Origin: JAAYCI01 sp964370165
GTDB lineage: Bacteria; Bacillota; Clostridia; Oscillospirales; Ruminococcaceae
DNA: 12,662 bases
Assembly (NCBI GenBank): GCA_964370165.1
Contig: CAYJIG010000060.1
Coordinates: forward strand, 1 to 12,662
Direction of reading: 5' to 3'
Position numbers and translations under genes: made by a program. Positions 1 through 4,955 of the stretch are shown one piece after another (position 1 is the stretch's first letter; every line of letters starts with the position of its first letter). The notes below the pieces were generated by a model. It had not been told where the DNA came from. It searched no databases and worked only from the letters and a program-made list of their open reading frames with translations.

Positions 1-71
1 ACGATTCAAAGTCAAAGCCAAGCGATGATATATTAAATTCCCGCCTACCGTTCAGTTGTTTGCACAATAAA

Positions 72-110
72 AAGGTTTGCTTTCACTTCTTTACAGTGAA
101 AACAAACCTT
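72..110. terminator. Bidirectional terminator-like hairpin at left edge
   Basis: The arms AAGGTTTG (72-79) and CAAACCTT (103-110) pair, followed by one mismatch and then TTTCAC (81-86) with GTGAAA (96-101), around a 9-nt loop. On the minus strand the stem is followed by a short T-rich stretch (TTTTTATT when the last stem bases are counted). On the plus strand the run is weaker (CTTTATATA). It resembles the hairpin at 885-930, which shares the GGxTTG...AAACAA.CC arms. Confidence 0.6.
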
Positions 111-195
111 CTTTATATAACCATATTATTTAGTTTTAGATTATAACAACACCGAAAAACCCGAACTAACAACACCACCCGTAAATCACCATGTT

Positions 196-216
196 TGCAA
201 ACAAATTGCAAACAAG
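196..216. repeat. Two-copy 11-mer tandem (TGCAAACAAxx)
   Basis: TGCAAACAAAT at 196-206 is followed directly by TGCAAACAAG. The matching place in the right-hand repeat has three units (12099-12129), so unit number differs between the two copies. Confidence 0.75.
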
Positions 217-371
217 ATAGGGGAGAAGTGTTTGCATATACACACTAGTACAAAACACAGCCGAGCACTTTGTCCCTAAGAAAAGCCGACACTTCACAGT
301 GTTTATGGAGAACACCAAAGAATACAAACCACACCACGGCCGAAACTCCTAAGGATGAAATGTAGGCCGGG

Positions 372-418
372 TTCCTACTGAGGGTATCAGCCGAGAAGCT
401 CGGCACCAAATCGGCACT
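372..418 (+). repeat. 47-nt module, first tandem copy
   Basis: The stretch from TTCCTACTGAGGG to ATCGGCACT recurs at 466-512 with two mismatches, 94 nt downstream. It contains the GCCGAG-AAG-CTCGGC hairpin and the 5' part of the terminator stem. Confidence 0.9.
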
Positions 419-438
419 CATATAGATGGGTGCTTTTT
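414..438 (+). terminator. Intrinsic terminator of the left RNA core
   Basis: An 8-bp stem with one G-T pair (GCACTCAT with ATGGGTGC, 414-433) and a 4-nt loop is followed by TTTTT at 434-438. The right copy at 12328-12352 has the same stem; the only difference is in the loop. Confidence 0.8.
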
Positions 439-465
439 GTTTGCTCGAATTCAATACAAGTTCGA

Positions 466-512
466 TTCCTACTGAGGGTGCCAGCCGAGAAGCTCGGCAC
501 CAAATCGGCACT
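466..512 (+). repeat. 47-nt module, second tandem copy (left repeat only)
   Basis: This duplicates 372-418 and is absent from the right-hand repeat. The GTAGG arm of the first hairpin has not been copied, so this module holds only the 3' half of the RNA core. It leads straight into a different terminator stem (509-527). Confidence 0.9.
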
Positions 513-540
513 GAGTAAAGCTCAGTGTCTTTCTATTTTA
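509..540 (+). terminator. Second terminator with a re-made stem
   Basis: CACTGAG (509-515) pairs perfectly with CTCAGTG (521-527) around TAAAG, followed by TCTTTCTATTTTA. The primary sequence differs from the terminator at 414-438 but the hairpin-plus-T-tract design is the same. Confidence 0.7.
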
Positions 541-577
541 TCACGTTAAGAGTAATTTGGCAAAAGCAAGTCCCAGC

Positions 578-843
578 TTAATTATTTTTCGCCGACAATG
601 TTTTGAAAAGCAGCTCGGCAAGCTCGGGCGACTGACTGATAAGCTCTAACAGCTGTGTGTTTTTGTCGTCGGTGGCCGCCTGCGCTTCTTTTGGCGCGTC
701 ATCCTTAGTGGCCGATGAAAACGGCAAGATCTACATTCGGGGATAATGCCGTCATACCCACTGTCAAACCGTTTGCACAAAGGGTTGTTTTCTTGCATTA
801 AAGTTTCGAATGCCATGTTGGTACGGTGATTTCGACTGCTCAT
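578..843 (-). pseudogene. Degenerate gene for a small Cys-rich protein (left copy)
   Basis: An ATG at 843 has a good ribosome binding site (AAAGGA, 10 nt upstream). It opens a frame with a CxxC segment (PECRSCRFHRP) preceded by another Cys (NPLCKRF). That frame runs on to a stop at 646 through an Arg/Lys-rich, low-quality tail. From a T4 tract at 718-721 the frame one base back instead reads a convincing acidic and then helical tail (SSATKDDAPK..., LLELISQSPELAELLFK), ending in TAA at 578-580. One extra T would join the two parts into one protein of about 88 residues. The function is not recognised; the Cys pattern suggests metal binding. In the other copy the tail frame is broken by a stop. 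It is most likely a decayed gene; a slippage site or two small genes are less likely. Confidence 0.45.
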
Positions 844-884
844 TTTTGTTTCATCCTTTCTGATGTTTTGAATTTTGGGCACAA

Positions 885-930
885 AAAAGGCTTGTTTTCT
901 ATTCCTCTCGGAATGAAAACAAACCTTTTT
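885..930 (-). terminator. Terminator downstream of the sulfatase-maturase gene
   Basis: Read on the minus strand, a long stem (AAAAGG, TTGTTTTC and ATTCC paired with GGAAT, GAAAACAA and CCTTTT, with one mismatch and one bulged base) closes a GAGA loop and ends in a TTTTTT tract. It lies about 170 bp past the stop of the maturase gene at 1102, with nothing between that looks coding. The plus-strand side also ends in TTTTT (926-930), so it may work in both directions. Confidence 0.8.
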
Positions 931-1101
931 AGATCACGCTATTGAATTTTGGAGTACTTTTACGTTATCAAATGTATTGAAATCACTGAGTTACACTATT
1001 TCATTTTTCGTAGTTTCACCATGAGTTGCTTTACATTGTGGCTTTGCTAATTGTGCACTTTTTGATGGCAAACCCGCTTATATAATAAGAAATTTTGCCA
1101 T

Positions 1102-2220
1102 TTACCCGGTAGATAGTTTATTACACACAGCTCTAATCTGCTTTGCACGTGATGAAAAAAACTTTTTGTATGACTCGCAATAATAATTTTTGTAACTGCC
1201 ATCTATTTGCTTTACCCTGTCACGCATGCATCCGCTTCTGCAAAGAGAAAAGTAGGGACATTCTTTACACTCTTGTGAAATTAGCCGCGAGCGCTTCACA
1301 AAATCTTGCGCAATATCAGACTGTGCCATTTCATCAAAATCCATCTCGCAAATATTCCCAAGCTTATATTTATCTAAAACATAAAAATCACACGGATAAA
1401 CGTCTCCGTTTCCTTCTATAACATGCTGAACACTGCAAATACCATTCATCGAACAAGATTCAGGCGGCCTGCCAAACAACATATGAAAAAGATTATCAAA
1501 ATATCTAATACTTATATACTTATCATTCAGAAAATCCTTTGACCACATGTCAAATAGTGTTATTAAAAAATCAGCATAGTCTTTAGAACTGAGATGATAA
1601 GCCTCTTTTCCATGCTTTGCATCTAAAGGCTCAAGACATGGAATAAACTGCACATAACCAAAATTGTTTTTCTTTAAAAAGTTATATATTTTAACTATTG
1701 AACGAGCATTTTTACCTGTGACCACCGACAAAATATTATAAGAAACATTATGCTTGTTAAAAAGCTTTACTGCTTGCATGATTTTATTATAGCTACCCGT
1801 TCCATTTGATAAAAATCGGTTATTATTATGAATTTCTGCCGGGCCGTCCAGCGAAAGACCAACAAGAAACTGGTTTTCGGCAAGGAACTCGGCCCATTCA
1901 TCATCAATCAGTACTCCGTTTGTTTGGATACTGTTTTGTATACGCAAGTTCTTTTTATTGAGCTTTTTTTGAATATCAACAAATTGCTTGAAAAAATCGA
2001 GTCCTCTCAGTGTGGGCTCGCCTCCTTGAAACGCAAAGTTGCACCCATCAGACGCTTCAGTTAATGCTTTTTCAACAATGGTATAAATTGTTTTTTCTGA
2101 CATTGCACATTTAACCGTCTCGTGCATGTTTTTTGACAAGTCTTTATAAAAGCAATACTCACAATGCATATTGCACGCAGATGATGACGGCTTTATTAGT
2201 ACACTTATTACGCGTTGCAT
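1102..2220 (-). CDS. Anaerobic sulfatase-maturating enzyme (radical SAM, SPASM)
   Basis: This enzyme converts the active-site Cys of sulfatases to formylglycine in the cytoplasm without oxygen, cleaving S-adenosylmethionine to methionine and 5'-deoxyadenosine. From the chosen start it has 372 residues. The radical SAM cluster motif CxxxCxxC is at C16, C20 and C23 (SACNMHCEYCFY), followed by the SAM-binding GGEP (67-70). Eight further Cys (256, 262, 277, 318, 321, 327, 331, 348) match in number and spacing the two auxiliary Fe-S clusters of the family. D278, right after C277 in YPCDFY, matches the proposed catalytic Asp of the Clostridium perfringens enzyme. The start at 2220 is preferred because AGGAG lies 5 nt upstream (2226-2230); the frame is open for 22 more codons to 2286 without such a site. 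Its substrates are very probably the two Cys-type sulfatases encoded divergently. It follows the Crp/Fnr gene on the same strand after 155 bp. Confidence 0.96.
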   Translation of the reverse strand: MQRVISVLIKPSSSACNMHCEYCFYKDLSKNMHETVKCAMSEKTIYTIVEKALTEASDGCNFAFQGGEPTLRGLDFFKQFVDIQKKLNKKNLRIQNSIQTNGVLIDDEWAEFLAENQFLVGLSLDGPAEIHNNNRFLSNGTGSYNKIMQAVKLFNKHNVSYNILSVVTGKNARSIVKIYNFLKKNNFGYVQFIPCLEPLDAKHGKEAYHLSSKDYADFLITLFDMWSKDFLNDKYISIRYFDNLFHMLFGRPPESCSMNGICSVQHVIEGNGDVYPCDFYVLDKYKLGNICEMDFDEMAQSDIAQDFVKRSRLISQECKECPYFSLCRSGCMRDRVKQIDGSYKNYYCESYKKFFSSRAKQIRAVCNKLSTG

Positions 2221-2375
2221 TAAAACTCCTATAGTCATAAAATTTATATATTTATACAGCACCCTACATAAACCACTATATGACATGTAGCAAATTACTA
2301 TGCTGTCATCAGCAGGACATCCAATATCTACACCGGTGATGACTAGTAAACAGTATGGCTTAAAATATCAAGTGT

Positions 2376-3191
2376 TTAACCAGTTGCTTCGTCATGCGCA
2401 AGTTTTAGCTTGCTATATTGCTGGGGGTTGATATAAATTTGGCCTCTTTTTAAGCACAATAAACCTTTTTCTTCGAGTTTGGGGATTAATCTATGTATTG
2501 TACGGATGTTCACACCGAAAAAATTGGCCATCTCCTGGCGAGATTCTAAGATTTTTACTGCACCTTGGTAATCGGAAGGGTAAAGACATTTGTAAAATGT
2601 ATACGCATAGCATAGGTAGGTGATGGCACCTAAAGAAATGGGATGGCTGAAGCATTCACGTTGCAAATAATTGAAATTATGAATTCGATTAAGCACCGCT
2701 TTTGTAATCGAAAATGAAAAACACTTATACTGTCCAAAGCATTCAAGGATTAATTCCTCAGAAAACATCGCTAAGATCACGTCAGTCTTAGCATGTATAC
2801 TGGCAGAAAAATCTCTGTTTTCGTTGAATATTCCCGAAAAGCCAATTACGTCGTTAACTGTAGATTTTTGCGAAAAGACACGAGAGCCTGAAGCAAATGT
2901 ATGAATGGTTGAGCAAACGCCGTCTAAAATAACGTAAGTGTTACGGTTGTCTTGACATTTTGGCACAACTAAAGCGCCCCGCTTGAGACGACAAATTTTA
3001 ATTTTTTCTAAAGTGTCAGCAGGTAATTCGAACAACAGTTGCTGCAAAAAGTTGTTTTTTTCATAAATACGTCGATTTGTGACATGCGTGACAACCTCAT
3101 CTCTAAAAAATCTGCGATGTGGACGTGCAAATGATGCTGTTTTGCAGAATATTCTTATGGCGCCATTTATTATATCACAATTTAATAACAA
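2376..3191 (-). CDS. Crp/Fnr-family transcriptional regulator (start uncertain)
   Basis: The protein has a cyclic-nucleotide-binding-like beta-barrel domain (roughly residues 50-150 of the open frame, with RGALVVPKCQ and YVILDGVC strands). A C-terminal winged helix follows, with helix-turn-helix SRQEMANFFGVNIRTIHRLIPKLEEKGLL around 218-246. No FNR-type N-terminal Cys cluster is seen, so the effector is unknown. The open frame begins at a TTG at 3191 with no ribosome binding site, and its first 45 residues look unlike the family. A strong minus-strand promoter (3169-3198) would start RNA near 3162, downstream of this TTG. An ATG at 3085 with GATGAGG upstream, in another frame, would join the family-like part at an A7 tract (3055-3061) if one A were added. 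The real protein is therefore probably about 235 residues. It is divergent from the transporter-sulfatase operon and upstream of the maturase, so it is the likely local regulator. Confidence 0.85.
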   Translation of the reverse strand: MLLNCDIINGAIRIFCKTASFARPHRRFFRDEVVTHVTNRRIYEKNNFLQQLLFELPADTLEKIKICRLKRGALVVPKCQDNRNTYVILDGVCSTIHTFASGSRVFSQKSTVNDVIGFSGIFNENRDFSASIHAKTDVILAMFSEELILECFGQYKCFSFSITKAVLNRIHNFNYLQRECFSHPISLGAITYLCYAYTFYKCLYPSDYQGAVKILESRQEMANFFGVNIRTIHRLIPKLEEKGLLCLKRGQIYINPQQYSKLKLAHDEATG

Positions 3192-3198
3192 TTGTCAT
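3169..3198 (-). promoter_or_regulatory. Likely sigma-A promoter of the Crp/Fnr gene
   Basis: On the minus strand, ATGACA (3193-3198, 5 of 6 to consensus) and TATAAT (3169-3174, perfect) are 18 nt apart. The predicted start of transcription is near 3162, about 77 nt before the ATG at 3085. Confidence 0.6.
3186..3197. promoter_or_regulatory. Candidate operator overlapping the regulator's -35
   Basis: TAACAATTGTCA is palindromic at all but one pair and shares the ACA/TGT half-site core with the palindrome at 3281-3294. It covers most of the regulator promoter's -35, a position that would suit autoregulation. Assignment to the Crp/Fnr protein is inference. Confidence 0.35.
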
Positions 3199-3280
3199 TT
3201 CTGTTGTTTTTATAGATATATATATATATTTTAGTCAAGGGATAGAATTTAGCTAAATAATAAAGAATAAATGCATTTTG

Positions 3281-3294
3281 GCGACAAATGTCAC
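3281..3294. promoter_or_regulatory. Candidate operator upstream of tctC
   Basis: GCGACAAATGTCAC is a 14-bp palindrome with one mismatched pair (GACA-AA-TGTC core). Its centre lies about 42 bp before the transcription start expected from a TATCAT -10 box at 3318-3323. That is the classical spacing for activation by Crp-type proteins at a promoter lacking a good -35. A TATAAT at 3296-3301 offers another start, for which the palindrome would sit in the spacer and block it. Confidence 0.4.
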
Positions 3295-3295
3295 T

Positions 3296-3323
3296 TATAA
3301 TCAGTGTGGCCTCATGATATCAT
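3296..3323 (+). promoter_or_regulatory. Promoter region of the tctCBA-sulfatase operon
   Basis: Two -10-like boxes are present, TATAAT at 3296-3301 and TATCAT at 3318-3323. Neither has a recognisable TTGACA at the right distance, which suggests that a helper protein is needed. The tctC ATG is at 3371. Confidence 0.4.
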
Positions 3324-3370
3324 TGGTATACAGTAAATTGGCTGACTACAAACACTTAAGGAGAAATACT

Positions 3371-4411
3371 ATGAAAAAACTGATTTCGTTCTCACTAGCA
3401 TTGATTTTGATCTTGGGACTCATAGGCTGTGCAGCTGAAACACCTGAAACCTCAGCGCCTGACGCAACTGCTTCACAAGCAGCATCAAATGCTGAAACAC
3501 CTGCCTCTGAAGAAGGTGCCGAAGAAGCAATTGATTATCCAGATGGCGACCTACGCATTTTGGTGCCGTTTAAAACAGGTGGTGCTTTGGATGTGCAGGT
3601 AAGAACTACTGCACAGTTTTTGGAAGAAGAACTTGGCACAACTGTTATCGTTGAAAACGTAGAAGGTGCAGGTGGTCAACTTGGCACAGCGCAATATTTA
3701 GAGGAAGAAGCCAATACAACCACAATCCTTCTTACTGACGCTTGGCTGTTGGCGGTTACACCTGAGCTGATGGATGTGCCATATACCATGGAAGATTACA
3801 TGCCTATTATCGACCACAACACCACAAACTTCTGTTTATACGCAGCCCCGGGTCAAAGCGGTATTGAAAGCTACGAAGATCTGGAAGCCTATGCAGCAGA
3901 CAATAAAGTTATTTTTGGTAGCGGCGCTGTAGGCACATCCTTGTACATCGTGCAAAAAACTATGTTTGACCTTATGGGTGCCGAATCTGAAACCGTTACT
4001 CAGAACAATACAGCAGAAGGCATTGCAAACCTCATAGCCGGTACAGTGGATGTATCTATGTCTTCCTTCAAAGATGCTGCTGACTATGTTGAAAATGGTG
4101 ATATCGTGCCTTTGGTGTGGTTTGGAGACGAAGCTTACTCTGATGATTTCTATGAGTCAGTACCTGCATTGACTGAAGTAGGTAGCGAAATGATCTATAA
4201 GGGTTTTTATTATTATTCTATCCGTAAAGGTACAGACCAAGCGATCATAGATCATCTTTACAATGCCTTCAACAACGTTTATAACAATCCTGATTTCCAA
4301 GCAGAGCGTGACACCCTTGGTTACGCACCTAGCGGAATCGATGCAGAAGAAATAAATACATTTGTTACTGCGTTTGGTGAGCAGGCAAAAACCACTTTCA
4401 GTTTGGATTAA
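3371..4411 (+). CDS. tctC: Tripartite tricarboxylate transporter substrate-binding lipoprotein
   Basis: This is the extracytoplasmic solute-binding protein that captures a carboxylate-type ligand and hands it to the TctB/TctA membrane part. It has 346 residues. The N-terminus is a lipoprotein signal (MKKL, hydrophobic run, lipobox LIGC with C20), followed by a Ser/Ala/Glu-rich linker to about residue 54. The TctC fold begins at YPDGDLRILVPFKTGGALD, with the typical VPFxxGG and ENVEGAGGQLG segments. The ligand cannot be read from the sequence; known family members bind citrate, aromatic acids and other organic acids. The start is set by AAGGAG (3358-3363) 7 nt before the ATG and by the signal peptide; the 31 codons of open frame upstream are not needed. 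It is first in the operon, 25 bp before tctB, and next to two sulfatase genes, so a sulfated organic acid is a reasonable guess. Confidence 0.93.
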   Translation: MKKLISFSLALILILGLIGCAAETPETSAPDATASQAASNAETPASEEGAEEAIDYPDGDLRILVPFKTGGALDVQVRTTAQFLEEELGTTVIVENVEGAGGQLGTAQYLEEEANTTTILLTDAWLLAVTPELMDVPYTMEDYMPIIDHNTTNFCLYAAPGQSGIESYEDLEAYAADNKVIFGSGAVGTSLYIVQKTMFDLMGAESETVTQNNTAEGIANLIAGTVDVSMSSFKDAADYVENGDIVPLVWFGDEAYSDDFYESVPALTEVGSEMIYKGFYYYSIRKGTDQAIIDHLYNAFNNVYNNPDFQAERDTLGYAPSGIDAEEINTFVTAFGEQAKTTFSLD

Positions 4412-4436
4412 TTATCATATGGAGGCTGTGTAAACC

Positions 4437-4874
4437 ATGCGATTGAACAAAACAATCTTAACTCCGCTGCTGATGATGTTCTTTGCGGGTGCGGTTTGGC
4501 TAGCCATTCCTTATGGCATTTCCAATGCGATAGCCAGTGGAGGTACCGGTCCGGACACTTTCCCGCGGCTAGCTTGTATAGCGATTATCATATTGTGTGC
4601 CCTGCAATTGATCTTGGTGTTTCTTGGAAAAAAGCCAAGTCAATACGTTGAGTTTACTTGGTTGACTCATGGCAAGGTGGTAATAGCAATGGCTATTGCG
4701 CTATGTGCAGTTGCAGCCATGCAATTTGTTAACATTTTGCTGGTGGCTGTACTCGCCTCAGAGCTGTTCCTGGTTTTGTTGCGTGCCAAAAAGCCCATAT
4801 ATTATGTGGCAGTTCTGATAACGGGTGGCATACTTTATTTAATGATGTATTTTGTTATGAATGTTAGATTTTAA
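4437..4874 (+). CDS. tctB: Tripartite tricarboxylate transporter small membrane subunit
   Basis: This is the small integral membrane subunit that partners TctA. It has 145 residues, the usual size for TctB. Four hydrophobic segments are visible (roughly 7-30, 40-62, 77-105 and 117-142). The segment SGGTGPDTFPRLA after the first helix is characteristic of the family (GPGFFPR-like). GGAGG (4421-4425) lies 11 nt before the ATG. A strong hairpin separates it from tctA, so the two membrane subunits may not be made in equal amounts. Confidence 0.88.
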   Translation: MRLNKTILTPLLMMFFAGAVWLAIPYGISNAIASGGTGPDTFPRLACIAIIILCALQLILVFLGKKPSQYVEFTWLTHGKVVIAMAIALCAVAAMQFVNILLVAVLASELFLVLLRAKKPIYYVAVLITGGILYLMMYFVMNVRF

Positions 4875-4877
4875 TTG

Positions 4878-4919
4878 ACAAAAGCAGACGTGTACATAAA
4901 TGTATCCGTCTGCTTTTGT
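4878..4919 (+). terminator. Long intercistronic hairpin between tctB and tctA
   Basis: A perfect 13-bp stem ACAAAAGCAGACG (4878-4890) and CGTCTGCTTTTGT (4907-4919) is extended inward, after one mismatch, by GTACA/TGTAT-type pairs to a short loop. There is no T tract after the stem (GCTAAG follows), so full termination is doubtful. Partial termination, RNA processing or mRNA protection fit an internal place in an operon. Confidence 0.6.
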
Positions 4920-4934
4920 GCTAAGAAATAAATT

Positions 4935-4952
4935 TAGAAAGGATACTTTCTA
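4935..4952 (+). promoter_or_regulatory. Hairpin burying the tctA ribosome binding site
   Basis: TAGAAAG (4935-4941) and CTTTCTA (4946-4952) pair perfectly around the loop GATA. The only ribosome binding site for tctA, AGAAAGGA (4936-4943), is contained in the 5' arm and loop. Folding would hide it; a ribosome or an RNA-binding factor would have to open it. Confidence 0.45.
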
Positions 4953-4955
4953 TTT

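Larger units (their letters stand above)
337..443 (+). ncRNA. Candidate structured RNA core ending in a terminator (left copy)
   Basis: This 107-nt island differs from 12251-12357 at only three positions (386, 387, 425), although the sequence upstream and downstream is much more diverged. It folds as a chain of hairpins on the plus strand. GTAGG (362-366) pairs with CCTAC (374-378). GCCGAG (390-395) pairs with CTCGGC (399-404) around loop AAG, with GGT/ACC able to extend the stem. An 8-bp terminator stem (414-433) is followed by TTTTT. The T tract sets the strand as plus. I do not recognise it as a known riboswitch or RNA family. No downstream gene on the same strand lies close enough to be an obvious cis target, so a stand-alone RNA or a repeat-borne RNA is more likely. 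The 5' end is not defined. Confidence 0.5.
113..760. repeat. Left copy of a long direct repeat (pairs with 12012-12662)
   Basis: From about 113 to 760 this stretch aligns in the same orientation with 12012-12662. Shared landmarks in order are: an AT-rich head with TAGTTTTAG (131; 12033), the block CACCACCCGTAAATCACC, a TGCAAACAA tandem, the 107-nt core 337-443, and a block from about 585 to 760. The flanks are clearly diverged, while the core and the last block are almost identical. Similarity may extend beyond 760, because the right copy is cut by the window end exactly at the matching base. No transposase gene is visible in it. It could be a dispersed intergenic repeat, the remnant of a mobile element, or a segmental duplication. 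Confidence 0.9.

Noticed and set aside
399..438. Resemblance of the terminator-proximal sequence to the 3' hairpins of a Cas9 tracrRNA
   Set aside because: The likeness is limited to GGCACC and GGTGCTTTTT-type words; there is no CRISPR array, anti-repeat or cas gene in the window.
456..483. tRNA-like stretch GTTCGATTCCTAC followed by TGCCA
   Set aside because: It resembles a T-arm, but the flanking bases do not pair as a T stem and no other tRNA arms are present.
245..511. Minus-strand open frame of 88 codons across the repeat
   Set aside because: It runs antisense through the hairpins and terminators of the RNA core, its tandem part reflects the 47-nt duplication, and it has no convincing ribosome binding site or family resemblance.
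1143..2064. Plus-strand open frames opposite the maturase gene
   Set aside because: They lie antisense to a gene with complete radical SAM and auxiliary cluster motifs and show no protein-like features of their own.
2305..2343. Inverted repeat GTCATCA / TGATGAC between the regulator and maturase genes
   Set aside because: The 7-bp arms are 25 nt apart with no T tract and no good promoter around them, so neither a terminator nor an operator can be argued; it may be chance.
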